Shown piece by piece: positions 29,665-38,475 of a stretch of DNA of 64,000 nucleotides. The notes beneath the pieces were generated by a model. The model was not told the origin of the DNA, ran no database searches, and worked only from the letters and a program-made list of their open reading frames with translations. This DNA comes from Agromyces seonyuensis (GTDB lineage: Bacteria > Actinomycetota > Actinomycetes > Actinomycetales > Microbacteriaceae), in assembly GCF_009789225.1 (NCBI RefSeq), contig NZ_WSTA01000005.1, positions 1-64,000 on the forward strand, in the 5' to 3' direction. The translations under genes were made by a program, and so were the position numbers. Numbering within the stretch: position 1 is the first letter of the stretch; each line of letters opens with the position of its first letter.

Positions 29665-30770
29665 TCAAGTACCTGGGGTCCAAGCGCACCATGGTGCCGG
29701 TGCTCGGCCGCATCGCCGAGGCGGTCGAGGCGCGGAGCGCGGTGGACCTCTTCACCGGCACGACCCGGGTCGCGCAGGAGTTCAAGCGCCGCGGGCTCGA
29801 GGTCACCGCCGTGGATGTCGCGAGCTACAGCCGGGTGCTCGCGGAGTGCTTCATCGCCCTCGACGCCGCCGACGTCGACCTCGACGAAGTGGCATCGGCG
29901 CTCGACGAGCTCAACGCGCTGCCGGGCCGTGCGGGCTACGTCACGGCGCACTTCAGCGAGGACGCCCGCTTCTTCCAGCCGCAGAACGCCCGCCGCATCG
30001 ACGCCGTGCGCGACCGCATCGAGGCCGTGTACGCGGGCACGGCGCTGCATCCGGTGCTGCTCAGCGCCCTGCTGCTCGCCGCCGACCGCGTCGACTCGAC
30101 GACCGGCGTGCAGATGGCGTACCTCAAGCAGTGGGCGCCGCGATCGGCGCGCGACCTCGAGCTGCGGATGCCCGAACTGCTGCCCGGCGCGGGCGTCGCG
30201 ATCCAGGGCGACGCGACCGAGCTCGCGGCCGCACTCCCCCGCACCGACCTGCTCTACCTCGACCCGCCGTACAACCAGCACCGCTACTTCACGAACTACC
30301 ACGTGTGGGAGACCCTCGTGCGCTGGGACGCCCCCGAGCCCTACGGCGTCGCGCGCAAGCGCCTGGACGCCCGCGACCCGTCGACCGCGTCGGTGTTCAA
30401 CCGCAAACGGCAGATGCCGGGGGCGCTCCGCCGAGTCATCCTGGATGCCCGTGCCGACACGGTCGTGCTCTCGTACAACGACGAGTCCTGGGTCGGCGCC
30501 GACGACCTGCGACGCGCATTGCTGGACGCCGGCCACGAGCACGTCGAGCTGCTCGAGTTCGACGCCAAGCGCTACGTGGGCGCGCAGATCGGCATCCACA
30601 ATCAGGCGGGCGAGAAGGTCGGCACCGTCTCGCACCTGCGCAATACCGAATACCTCTTCATCGCGGGTTCCCGGGAGCGCGTCGAAACAGCCGTGGCGGC
30701 GGCCGCGGCCACGCCCGCGACGACGTCGGCGCTGCGTCTGCGACGCGCGGAACCCTCCGCCATCGCGTGA
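29661..30770 (+). CDS. DNA adenine methylase (D12 class), orphan
   Basis: 369 residues beginning MIKYLGSKR, the typical start of D12-class N6-adenine methyltransferases. AdoMet-binding motif I is DLFTGTTRVAQEF (about residues 30-42) and the catalytic motif IV is YLDPPYNQH. It transfers a methyl group to adenine in DNA. No restriction enzyme, specificity subunit or DNA-repair gene is adjacent, so it is either an orphan regulator-type methylase or has another role. ATG 29661 overlaps the stop of a ten-codon leader ORF. Target sequence unknown. Confidence 0.88.
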   Translation: MIKYLGSKRTMVPVLGRIAEAVEARSAVDLFTGTTRVAQEFKRRGLEVTAVDVASYSRVLAECFIALDAADVDLDEVASALDELNALPGRAGYVTAHFSEDARFFQPQNARRIDAVRDRIEAVYAGTALHPVLLSALLLAADRVDSTTGVQMAYLKQWAPRSARDLELRMPELLPGAGVAIQGDATELAAALPRTDLLYLDPPYNQHRYFTNYHVWETLVRWDAPEPYGVARKRLDARDPSTASVFNRKRQMPGALRRVILDARADTVVLSYNDESWVGADDLRRALLDAGHEHVELLEFDAKRYVGAQIGIHNQAGEKVGTVSHLRNTEYLFIAGSRERVETAVAAAAATPATTSALRLRRAEPSAIA

Positions 30771-30801
30771 GGAACGCCAGGTCAGCCCAGCCTTCCCTCG
30801 C

Positions 30802-30829
30802 TTGAAATACTCGCGGGCATCCCTAACGT
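30802..30829 (+). promoter_or_regulatory. Promoter of dps
   Basis: TTGAAA (30802-30807), 16-base spacer, TAACGT (30824-30829); transcription would start about 34 bases before ATG 30870. Stationary-phase or oxidative sigma control is possible but not shown. Confidence 0.45.
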
Positions 30830-30869
30830 TGTAGAGGTACAGACATCCGGACAAGGGAAGGGGACCCGA

Positions 30870-31349
30870 ATGACCGACATCATCACGCCCAAGGCCGGCA
30901 GCTACGCCGAAGCCGCGGAGGCCACCGCGAAGTACCTGGAGCCCGTCGTGCAGCAGCTCGTCGCGCTCGCCGTCAACGGCAAGCAGGCGCACTGGCACGT
31001 GCGCGGCGCGAACTTCGTCGCGGTGCACGAGTTCCTCGACGTGGTCGTCGACCACGCGCAGGACTTCGCCGACACCGCCGCGGAGCGCATCGTCGCCCTC
31101 GGCACGCCCGTCGCGGCGCGGGTCTCCGACGTCGCGAAGGCCGAGCCGGTCGAGCCGCACACGGGTTTCCAGACGGCCGAAGCGACCATCGCCGACGTGA
31201 TCGCGCAGATCGACCTCGCCACGGCGAAGGTCAACGAGGCGATCGAGGGGCTCGAGAGCGCCGACCCGACGAGCCAGGACGTGGCCATCGAGATCCGCCG
31301 CGGTCTCGACAAGGACCGCTGGTTCCTGTTCTCGCACATCGCGAAGTGA
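30870..31349 (+). CDS. dps: Dps family DNA-protection ferritin-like protein
   Basis: 159 residues, the usual Dps length. The four-helix bundle carries ferroxidase ligands in KQAHWHVRG and in AVHEFLDVVVDHAQDFAD, which form the intersubunit iron site. The protein forms a 12-mer shell that oxidises iron with hydrogen peroxide and can bind DNA. A GGGAAGGGG ribosome site precedes the ATG. A terminator follows. Confidence 0.93.
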   Translation: MTDIITPKAGSYAEAAEATAKYLEPVVQQLVALAVNGKQAHWHVRGANFVAVHEFLDVVVDHAQDFADTAAERIVALGTPVAARVSDVAKAEPVEPHTGFQTAEATIADVIAQIDLATAKVNEAIEGLESADPTSQDVAIEIRRGLDKDRWFLFSHIAK

Positions 31350-31383
31350 TCGAACGGATGCCGCACTCGGCATCCTGATCGAC

Positions 31384-31414
31384 GAACGGCCCGCCCCGAT
31401 GGGGCGGGCCGTTC
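31384..31414 (+). terminator. Terminator after dps
   Basis: GAACGGCCCGCCCC pairs perfectly with GGGGCGGGCCGTTC (14 bp, 3-base apex). It separates dps from the convergent response-regulator gene. Confidence 0.65.
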
Positions 31415-31437
31415 CGCGTCTCCGGAAGCGAGCGGGC

Positions 31438-32109
31438 TCAGGAGCCGCGCTGGAGCCAGGCGATGACGGCGAGCACGCGGCGGTGGTCGGAGCCGGAGTC
31501 CTCCAGGCCGAGCTTCTGGAAGATCGACGTGACGTGCTTCTCGACGGCGCCGACGCCGATGAACAGGCGCGCGGCGATCGCCTGGTTCGTGCGGCCCTCC
31601 GCCATCTGCCCGAGCACGTCGCGCTCGCGCTCAGTGAGCCGTTCGAGCGGGTCGGTGCGGCGTGCGAAGAGCTCGGCGACGACCTGCGGATCGAGCACGG
31701 TGCCGCCCGCGCTCACCCGCTCGACCGCGTCGCGCAGCTCGTCGAGCGAGGACACGCGGTCTTTCAGCAGGTAGCCGACGCCGCCGCGGCCGGCCGCGAG
31801 CAGTTCGCTCGCGTAGGTGACCTCGACGTACTGGCTGAGCAGCAGCACGCCGATGCGCGGGTCGCGGCGACGCAGCTCGATCGCGGCCCGCACGCCCTCG
31901 TCGCGGAAGGTCGGCGGCATCCGCACGTCGAGCACGGCGAGCTCGGGGCGCGCCGATTCCAGGTCGGCGAGCAGGGCGTCGGCATCGCCGTAGGCGCCGA
32001 CGGTGTCGAACCCGGCCTCCTCGAACAGGCGCACGAGCCCCTCGCGGAGCAGCACGGAATCCTCGGCGAGCACGACGCGCAGCGGGGCGGCAGCACTCTC
32101 TTCGCTCAT
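31438..32109 (-). CDS. NarL/LuxR-type response regulator
   Basis: 223 residues. Receiver domain with the acidic pair in VVLAEDSVLLREG, the phosphorylated Asp in AVLDVRMPP (about residue 60) and the Lys in YLLKDRV. A LuxR-type helix-turn-helix follows: LTERERDVLGQMAEG, then QAIAARLFIGVGAVEKHVT. ATG 32109 overlaps the end of the sensor kinase by 4 bases. It is the third gene of the multicopper oxidase-kinase-regulator unit, and the oxidase gene is the nearest candidate target. Confidence 0.93.
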   Translation of the reverse strand: MSEESAAAPLRVVLAEDSVLLREGLVRLFEEAGFDTVGAYGDADALLADLESARPELAVLDVRMPPTFRDEGVRAAIELRRRDPRIGVLLLSQYVEVTYASELLAAGRGGVGYLLKDRVSSLDELRDAVERVSAGGTVLDPQVVAELFARRTDPLERLTERERDVLGQMAEGRTNQAIAARLFIGVGAVEKHVTSIFQKLGLEDSGSDHRRVLAVIAWLQRGS

Positions 32110-33527
32110 GCCCCCATGCTCCCAGACGCCGACCCGGCGCCCGTCGCGCCCGCCACGGCGATCGGCAGGTGGGCGCCGATGTTCGTCGGGCCGCCGATCG
32201 GCGAGTCGACGACGAGGACGCCGCCGAGGCCCGCGACCCGCTCCGACAGGCCGTCGAGCCCGTGCCCGGGCACGCTCGTCGCGCCGCCGTCGCCGTTGTC
32301 GCCGACCCAGAGGTCGAGCCAGCTGCGGCCGAACTCGTCGGTGCGCGTCGCCGTCGTGAGCCGCACGCCGCTCGCCACGGAATGTTTGCCCGCGTTCGTG
32401 AGCAGCTCGGCGACGATGAAGTAGGCGTTGCGCTCGATCGCCGGCGGCAGTGCCGCTGCGCGGGCGCGCTGGTCGACGATCACCGGCACGGCCGAACGGG
32501 CGGCGAGGGCGTCGAGCGCCACGGCGAGGCCGCGGTCCTGCAGCAGGGGCGGCGCGACGCCGCGCGAGAGCGCACGCAACTCCTCCAGCGCCTCCGTCGT
32601 CTGCAGGCGGGCTTCGCCGAGCAGCGTGCGGGCGGCGGCCGGGTCGGTCTCGAGCCGGCGCTCGACGGCGGCGAGGTCCATCTGCAAGCGGATGAGCCGC
32701 TGCTGGGGGCCGTCGTGGATGTCGCGCTCGAGGCGCCGCAGTGCGGCGTCCTCGGCCCGGATCGCCGCGCCGCGCGAGGCATCCAGTCGCACGACCTCCT
32801 CGCGGAGCTCCTCCGACTCCCAGCGACCCAGCATGAGCCGCGCCGCGCCCCAGTGCACCGCCGTGAGGGCGCGGAGCACGTACGGCAGCGCGAGGGCGAA
32901 GAGGAGGCCGATGACGAACCAGAAGAGGGTCTCGGCGACGGGGTTGGCGAGGTTCCACGGGTTGCCGGGCATGATCCAGTCGAGCACGACCTCGTTGATC
33001 CAGATCCCGCCGCGGTCGCCGTCGGCGAAGCGACCCCAGATCCAGTAGGTCAGCCCGCCGGCGGTCACCGAGACCCACGCGATCGTGAGGCTCCACGTCA
33101 CGATGGTCAGCACGAGCGAGACGATCGCGCTGTGCAGGAAGTAGAGCCAGTAGTGCAGGTCGACGAACGGCGCGAAGACGCTGCGCCAGAAGCCCGCATT
33201 CGGCGGCGTGCTCGACCAGCGCGGGCGCGGGATCTCCGGCAGGTCGGTCCAGCCGAGCCGCATGAGCTCGGCCGTGCCGAAGCCGCGCGACGTGTACAGC
33301 GACGCGACGACGAGGGGGATTCCGATGAAGAGCACGAACAGGCCCCAGCCGGTCCAGAAGAGCGTCCAGATCACGACGGCCGACACGACCGCGATCGGCA
33401 GCGTCGGCAGGAGATAGCCGAGGTGCCCCGGCACGCCGGCCCAGGCGCGTGCGTAGCCGCGGCGCTCGCGCCCGGCCGCGGGCACGGCCGCAGCCGCCCC
33501 GCCCGGTGCCGCAGTGGTGTCAACCAT
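32106..33527 (-). CDS. Membrane sensor histidine kinase (NarL-partner type)
   Basis: 473 residues. The N-terminal half holds four or more hydrophobic segments (e.g. LPIAVVSAVVIWTLFW, and LLFALALPYVL at about 220). HisKA_3 phosphoacceptor His is in LERDIHDGPQQRL; the ATPase domain shows VAELLTNAGKH (N box) and GHGLDGLSERV (G box). No extracellular sensing domain is apparent, so it probably senses the membrane or the cytosol. ATG 33527 overlaps the multicopper oxidase stop by 8 bases and AAGGA lies upstream; ATG 33548 is an alternative inside the oxidase gene. Confidence 0.92.
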   Translation of the reverse strand: MVDTTAAPGGAAAAVPAAGRERRGYARAWAGVPGHLGYLLPTLPIAVVSAVVIWTLFWTGWGLFVLFIGIPLVVASLYTSRGFGTAELMRLGWTDLPEIPRPRWSSTPPNAGFWRSVFAPFVDLHYWLYFLHSAIVSLVLTIVTWSLTIAWVSVTAGGLTYWIWGRFADGDRGGIWINEVVLDWIMPGNPWNLANPVAETLFWFVIGLLFALALPYVLRALTAVHWGAARLMLGRWESEELREEVVRLDASRGAAIRAEDAALRRLERDIHDGPQQRLIRLQMDLAAVERRLETDPAAARTLLGEARLQTTEALEELRALSRGVAPPLLQDRGLAVALDALAARSAVPVIVDQRARAAALPPAIERNAYFIVAELLTNAGKHSVASGVRLTTATRTDEFGRSWLDLWVGDNGDGGATSVPGHGLDGLSERVAGLGGVLVVDSPIGGPTNIGAHLPIAVAGATGAGSASGSMGA

Positions 33528-35070
33528 GTCGGTGTCCTTCCCCGTCATCCATTCTGAAGTGCTCGTCGGCGTCCTGCCCGGGTTCGACGACGAGGAATTG
33601 CCCCATCATCCCCGCGTCCTCGTGCATGAGGAGGTGGCAGTGGTACATGTACGGGTGCTCGGGATCCCCCGGCCCGTCGAAGCGAACGAGCAGCGCGATC
33701 TCGGTCTCGGGCACCGCGTAGACGGTGTCCTTCCACCCCGCGAGCTCGGGCGGCGGCGGCGCGCCGCCGATCGACTCGATGCGGAACTGCGCGTCGTGCA
33801 CATGGAACGAGTGCGGCAGCTTCGAGGTGTTGTGCACGATCCAGCGCTCGGTCCGGCCGCGCTCGGCCACGAGGTCGATGCGGTCGGGATCCATGCTGCG
33901 GTCGTTGATGTCGAAGCCGTGGAGGTCGAAGCGGCGCTCGATCGCGACCTCGTCCGGCCCCGGCAGGTCGGGCAGGTCCGCGAGGGCGGCCGGCACCGGT
34001 GCGGATGCCGTCAGGTCGGCGGCCGCGCGGAGCTCCAGCACGTCGAACACGTCGCGACCGCCATTCAGGCCCGCGAGCACGTCGTCGCCGCCGAGTTCGG
34101 CGGACGTCATGCGCGAGCGCAGCACGACCCGCTCCCCCGGCGTCAGGCGGACGACGACCTCCGCGCGCTCGCCCGGCGAGAGGCGCACGTGCGCCGTCTC
34201 GACGGGGGCGGCGAGCAGGCCGCCGTCGCTCGCGATCTGCTGCATGGGCCGCCCGTCGGCGAGCTCGAACCCCAGGATGCGGGCGGTCGACGCGTTGAGC
34301 AGGCGAAGGCGCACGAGTTCGGTCGTCGCCTCGAAGTACGGCGAGCGCGTGCCGTTGACGATCGTCTCGTCGCCGAGCGCCCCGGCGAACGACGTCGCAC
34401 GGCCGGTGCGGCGGCCGTCGTCGTCGAACGAGACGTCCTGCACGATGAGCGGCACGTCGTCGACGCCGTACGCCGACGGCAGGCCGAGTGCGCGCTCGGC
34501 GGGGTCGTGGAGGAGGAAGAGGCCGGCGAGGCCCCGCTCGACCTGCTGCTCGGTCTCCTCGTGCGGGTGCGGGTGGTACCAGAGCGTCGCGGCGGGCTGG
34601 TCGATCGTCCACTCGGGATGCCGGCTCGCGCCGGGTTCGATCGGCTGATGCGGTCCGCCGTCGACGGCCGCGGGCAGCTGCATGCCGTGCCAGTGCAGCG
34701 TCGTCGCCTCGTCGAGGTCGTTCTGCACGTCGACGCGGACGCGCTCGCCTCGCTCGGCGACGAGGGTGGGGCCGAGGTGGTCGTCGTCGTAGCCCCAGGT
34801 CTCGCTGGGAACGCCGGGTTCGAACTCGGTCTCGCCGCGTTCGGCGGTCAGTGCGAAGACGCGCGTGCCGTCGGCGTCGAGCGTCGACGGTGCGAGGGGC
34901 GGGATCGCCAGCGGGCGGTCGAACTCGACCTTCCCGGACGTGTCGACCACGGCCGGTCCGACGAGGCCGCAGCCGGCCAGCGCGAGCGCGATGGCGCCGC
35001 CGAGGGCGGCGATCCCGATCGCGGTGGCCGCCGTGGCGCGGGGCCGCCGCAGTGCGGAGTTCGTGAGCAT
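33520..35070 (-). CDS. Multicopper oxidase lipoprotein (CueO/SufI-like)
   Basis: 516 residues. The signal peptide ends in a lipobox (ALALAGCG, Cys about 34), placing it on the outside of the membrane. Copper motifs: HWHG, HPHPHEE, HSFHVHDAQF and HCHLLMHEDAGMM, i.e. the ligands of the type 1 and trinuclear sites. It probably oxidises Cu(I) or phenolic substrates with oxygen, as in copper tolerance. Its 3' end overlaps the sensor kinase gene by 8 bases, so the three genes are coupled. A Met-rich region as in CueO is not obvious. Confidence 0.92.
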   Translation of the reverse strand: MLTNSALRRPRATAATAIGIAALGGAIALALAGCGLVGPAVVDTSGKVEFDRPLAIPPLAPSTLDADGTRVFALTAERGETEFEPGVPSETWGYDDDHLGPTLVAERGERVRVDVQNDLDEATTLHWHGMQLPAAVDGGPHQPIEPGASRHPEWTIDQPAATLWYHPHPHEETEQQVERGLAGLFLLHDPAERALGLPSAYGVDDVPLIVQDVSFDDDGRRTGRATSFAGALGDETIVNGTRSPYFEATTELVRLRLLNASTARILGFELADGRPMQQIASDGGLLAAPVETAHVRLSPGERAEVVVRLTPGERVVLRSRMTSAELGGDDVLAGLNGGRDVFDVLELRAAADLTASAPVPAALADLPDLPGPDEVAIERRFDLHGFDINDRSMDPDRIDLVAERGRTERWIVHNTSKLPHSFHVHDAQFRIESIGGAPPPPELAGWKDTVYAVPETEIALLVRFDGPGDPEHPYMYHCHLLMHEDAGMMGQFLVVEPGQDADEHFRMDDGEGHRHG

Positions 35071-35154
35071 GCCTCCAGGCTCGCCGTCTCCGACGGCCGG
35101 GAGCAGCCGGGTGCCGCCCGTTTCCGGGGTGGGGGCAGCCCCACCCCGGCAGGC

Positions 35155-36636
35155 TCAACGGGCGTCGTGCGTGATGCGGCCCGCGAGGAGCGTCAGGGCG
35201 ACGGGCAGCGTGCGGAGCTCGGCCGGCTCGACCCGGAGCGGGTCGGCGCCGAGCACCGCGAGGTCGGCCGCCTCGCCCACGGCGGGTCGGATGCCGCGAC
35301 CGCCGGTCGACGCGGCGAGCGCGACGGCCGCCTCGATCGACTGCTCCGGATGCCACGGGGTGCGGCCGTCGCGGCTCCGTTCGACCGCGGCGGCGATGGA
35401 GATCCACGGGTCGAGCGGAGCCACCGGCGCATCGGAGCCGAGCGCGAGCTCGACCCCTGCGTCCGCGAGGTCGCGGAGCAGGAACGCGCGGTCGGTGCGG
35501 CCGGCCCAGTAACGCTCGGCGACGTCGCGGTCGTCCATGGCGTGCTCGGGCTGCACAGAGGCGACCACGCCGAGTTCCGCGAAGCGGGCGACATCCTCGT
35601 GGCGGAGCAGCTGCGCGTGCTCGACCGAGCCCTGCGCGCCCGTCGCCGCGAAGGCATCCAGGACGACCGCGTTCGCCCGGTCGCCGATGGCGTGCACGGC
35701 GACGCGGAACCCGCCCGCGCTCGCCCGCTCGAGCAGCGGGACGAGCTCGTCGAACGGCACCGTCGAGAGGCCGTGCGGATGGGCGTCGTGCGCGAGCCCC
35801 TCGTAGGGGTCGAAGCACCACGCGGTGCGCGTGTTGAGGGAGCCGTCGGTGATGACCTTGTACGGGCCGACCTCCACGAGCCCGTCGGTCCCCGCGACGA
35901 CCTGCCCGGTCGCGAGCCCCAGCGCGAGGGCGCGATCGAGGTCGAGCGTGTAGACCCCGAACGCCACGCGCAGGTCGAGCGGGGAGCGCGCGGCCCTGCG
36001 GCGCCAGTCGTCCAGGTTCCAGCGCATCTCGAGGTCGGTGATGCCGGTCACGCCGCGGGCGGCGGCGGTGCGGGCGGCGTCGGCCGTCCACCCGTCGAGC
36101 ACGTCGTCCTCGACGGCTTCGAGGGCGCGCAGCACGGCGAATGCGTCGTCCTCGCGCAGGAGTCCCTCGGTGGCGGGATCGGCGCCGAAGCGGGTGAGCG
36201 CCGCCCGGTTCAGCCAGGCGGAGTGCAGGTCGGCGGAGATGAGCAGCACCGGATGCCCGGCGGTGCGCTCCTCGAGCGCGGCGACGCTCGGGGCGTCCGG
36301 CCAGAGCCCGTCGCGGTACCCGAACCCGACGACGGGGTCGGGGCCCGCCGCACGGTCGCGGGCCGCACCGGCGAGCGCGACCGCCTCAGCCGCGGACGTC
36401 GCGCCCGACACGTCGAAGCGGCGGGCGGCCTGCGCCCACTGCGAGAAGTGCACGTGCCCGTCGACGAGGCCCGGGACGAGGGTGCGGCCGTCCAGGTCGA
36501 GACGCTCGACGTGTCCTCCGCCGGCGAGGGAGTCGGCCGGCCCGATGGCCGCGATGCGCCCGTCGGCGACGTGCACGTCGACGAGGTCGTCCGCACCGGC
36601 GAACCGCGCCCCGGCGAGGATGAGCTCCGCGCTCAC
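35155..36636 (-). CDS. YtcJ-like metal-dependent amidohydrolase (family 3)
   Basis: 493 residues. Metal ligands of the amidohydrolase barrel: DGHVHFSQW (HxH), VAVHAIGDRAN, VEHAQLL and the Asp of GSDAPVAPLDPW. Begins AELILAGARFAG, the small beta-domain common to the family. It is likely a hydrolase of amide, N-acyl or carbamate bonds; substrate unknown. GTG 36636 overlaps the PaiB-like stop by 4 bases, so they are cotranscribed. Confidence 0.9.
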   Translation of the reverse strand: MSAELILAGARFAGADDLVDVHVADGRIAAIGPADSLAGGGHVERLDLDGRTLVPGLVDGHVHFSQWAQAARRFDVSGATSAAEAVALAGAARDRAAGPDPVVGFGYRDGLWPDAPSVAALEERTAGHPVLLISADLHSAWLNRAALTRFGADPATEGLLREDDAFAVLRALEAVEDDVLDGWTADAARTAAARGVTGITDLEMRWNLDDWRRRAARSPLDLRVAFGVYTLDLDRALALGLATGQVVAGTDGLVEVGPYKVITDGSLNTRTAWCFDPYEGLAHDAHPHGLSTVPFDELVPLLERASAGGFRVAVHAIGDRANAVVLDAFAATGAQGSVEHAQLLRHEDVARFAELGVVASVQPEHAMDDRDVAERYWAGRTDRAFLLRDLADAGVELALGSDAPVAPLDPWISIAAAVERSRDGRTPWHPEQSIEAAVALAASTGGRGIRPAVGEAADLAVLGADPLRVEPAELRTLPVALTLLAGRITHDAR

Positions 36637-37298
36637 TCGGCGACGCCCGCGGCCTCGGCGGCGCGGGCCGCACGGAGTTCGGCGTGGGTGGCGCGCATCC
36701 GCTCGGCGAGCCCCGGATGCGCGTACGGGCCGTCGCCCTCGAGCTCGGCGATCACGCGGTCGACGACGTGCGCTGGCTTGTTCTGGCTCATCTTGTCCTT
36801 CGCCGTGAACCGGGTCACGCGCATCCGGAAGCCGACCGTGCCGGACTCGATGCGCTCCGCGTAGGCGGCGTTCTCGAGGGTGCCGCGCATGCGCCGCGGT
36901 TCGGGCATCCGGTCCTCGAAGCGGTCGACGAGGTCGCCGAGCACGTCGAGGTTCTCGGGCCCCGTGAAGACCTCGGGAGTGCCGAAGAGGTGCGCGGTGA
37001 CGAAGTTCCATGTGGGCACGGCCGGCGCGTCGTCGTACCAGCCGGGCGAGATGTACCCGTGGGGACCTTGCACGATCACCAGGATCTCGTGCCGGCCGAG
37101 CTCGTGGAGCTGCTCGTCGGGACGGCCGACGTGGCTAAGCAGCACGATGCCCTCGGCGTCCTCGTCGAGGACGACCGGGTAGTGGCTCGCGACCAGGCCC
37201 GCCTCGGTGTGCGAGACGATCGTCATCCAGGGGTGCTCACGGATGAGCTGCTTGACGGCCCCTTCGTCGGTCAGGGCGAAGCCGGGGTTCTGGCGCAT
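36633..37298 (-). CDS. FMN-binding protein, PaiB family
   Basis: 221 residues of the PaiB/FMN-binding split-barrel family, annotated elsewhere as negative transcriptional regulators. Typical segments: HPWMTIVSHTEAGLVASHYP, VQGPHGYISPGWY, and PTWNFVTAHLFG. The name is historical from Bacillus PaiB, and the biochemical role is uncertain (FMN-linked oxidoreductase fold). GGAAAG precedes ATG 37298. Its stop overlaps the amidohydrolase start; two REP-like units lie upstream. Confidence 0.88.
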   Translation of the reverse strand: MRQNPGFALTDEGAVKQLIREHPWMTIVSHTEAGLVASHYPVVLDEDAEGIVLLSHVGRPDEQLHELGRHEILVIVQGPHGYISPGWYDDAPAVPTWNFVTAHLFGTPEVFTGPENLDVLGDLVDRFEDRMPEPRRMRGTLENAAYAERIESGTVGFRMRVTRFTAKDKMSQNKPAHVVDRVIAELEGDGPYAHPGLAERMRATHAELRAARAAEAAGVAE

Positions 37299-37328
37299 GG
37301 GGGACTTTCCGGGTATGGGACGGGAAAC

Positions 37329-37362
37329 GCCGGTCGAGGAGCCCGAAGGGCGCATCGAGACC
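37329..37362 (-). repeat. REP-like palindromic unit (inverted copy) near nei
   Basis: GCCGGTCGAGGAGC..GGGCGCATCGAGACC is a degenerate, inverted version of the unit at 37380-37416. The two face each other, forming a BIME-like pair in the PaiB-nei gap. Confidence 0.55.
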
Positions 37363-37379
37363 TGGTGACGTACCTTACG

Positions 37380-37416
37380 GGGTCTCGATACGCGGCTTCA
37401 CCGCTACTCGACCGGC
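37380..37416 (+). repeat. REP-like palindromic unit near nei
   Basis: GGGTCTCGATACG..GCTACTCGACCGGCG. The same sequence ends (GGTCTCGATACG and CTACTCGACC) occur as several copies at 45944-46115. Confidence 0.65.
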
Positions 37417-37457
37417 GGAGGAGGAGCGCTTGACCGCTCCTCGATCCGCGCAAGCGG

Positions 37458-38471
37458 TCACGCCCGCTGGCAGAACGGGCACCAGTAGAGCTTGCGGCCG
37501 CCGAGCTCTTCGAGGGCGATGTTCGTGCCGCAGGTGCGGCACGGCAGTCCCTCGCGCTTGTAGACCCAGTGGCGGTCGGCGCGGTCGGCCATCGCGGCGC
37601 GGTACGCCTCGGGCGAGAGGCCGTCCATGGTCATCATCTGGCCGGTCTCGACGCCGATCGCGAGCAGCTTCGCCCAGTCCCGCCAGAGTTCGCGGACGAC
37701 GTCCTCGGGCAGCGTCCTGCCGGGCACGTGGGGTTCGAGGCGGGCGCGGTAGAGCAGCTCGGCGCGGTAGACGTTGCCGATGCCAGCGACGACGTTCTGG
37801 TCCATCAGCAGCAGTGCGATGGGCACCCCGCGCCGGCGCACCGCGGCGGTGAAGCGATCCTCGCCGCCCTCGGGATCGAGCAGCGGGTCGGGCCCGAGCC
37901 TGGCGATGACGGTCTCGACCTGCGCGGGGTCGAGCACCTCGCACGCGGTCGGCCCGCGGAGGTCGGCGCAGACGCGGTCGGTGAGCAGCCGCACGCGCAC
38001 CGCGCCGATCGGCGGCGGCGGGAACTCCTCGAGGTCGGCACCCTGCTCCGACTCGGACATCCGCAGGCGGGTCTTGCGCGGCGCACCGATCGAGGAGAGC
38101 GAGTTCTCCCCCGCCGTGTCGTAGATCGCGTCGGGGTTCGGGCCGGCCAGCACGCCCGCGTCGAGGTCCGTCCCGCGCTGGTTCGTCTGCCCCATGCGGC
38201 CGTTCGCGCTCGCGATCGTCGCATCCATCCGGATGTCTCCCGCGAAGTCCCACGCGCCGTAGATACCCAGGTGGACCCGGAGCCATCGGTCGCCCTCGAA
38301 GCCGAGGAACATCTGCTTGCCGACGGCACGGGCGTCCGTCATGACGCGCCCGTCGAGGTCGGCCGCGCCCGCGGCGAAGCGGCCCTGGGGGCTGGATGCC
38401 GCGACGGCGCTGCCGACGAAGTTGCGCTCGAACTGCCGCGCGATGCGATGGACGGAGTGGCCTTCGGGCAT
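37458..38471 (-). CDS. nei: Fpg/Nei family DNA glycosylase (endonuclease VIII type)
   Basis: 337 residues. Begins MPEGHS: the Pro2 nucleophile and Glu3 are the catalytic residues of the family. H2TH region with NVVAGIGNVYRAELLY, and C-terminal zinc finger CRTCG..CPFCQ. It removes oxidised bases and cuts the abasic strand. Several family subtypes exist in actinobacteria; the PEGHS start favours Nei. It starts 4 bases after the rpiB stop. Confidence 0.92.
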   Translation of the reverse strand: MPEGHSVHRIARQFERNFVGSAVAASSPQGRFAAGAADLDGRVMTDARAVGKQMFLGFEGDRWLRVHLGIYGAWDFAGDIRMDATIASANGRMGQTNQRGTDLDAGVLAGPNPDAIYDTAGENSLSSIGAPRKTRLRMSESEQGADLEEFPPPPIGAVRVRLLTDRVCADLRGPTACEVLDPAQVETVIARLGPDPLLDPEGGEDRFTAAVRRRGVPIALLLMDQNVVAGIGNVYRAELLYRARLEPHVPGRTLPEDVVRELWRDWAKLLAIGVETGQMMTMDGLSPEAYRAAMADRADRHWVYKREGLPCRTCGTNIALEELGGRKLYWCPFCQRA

Positions 38472-38475
38472 CCGT

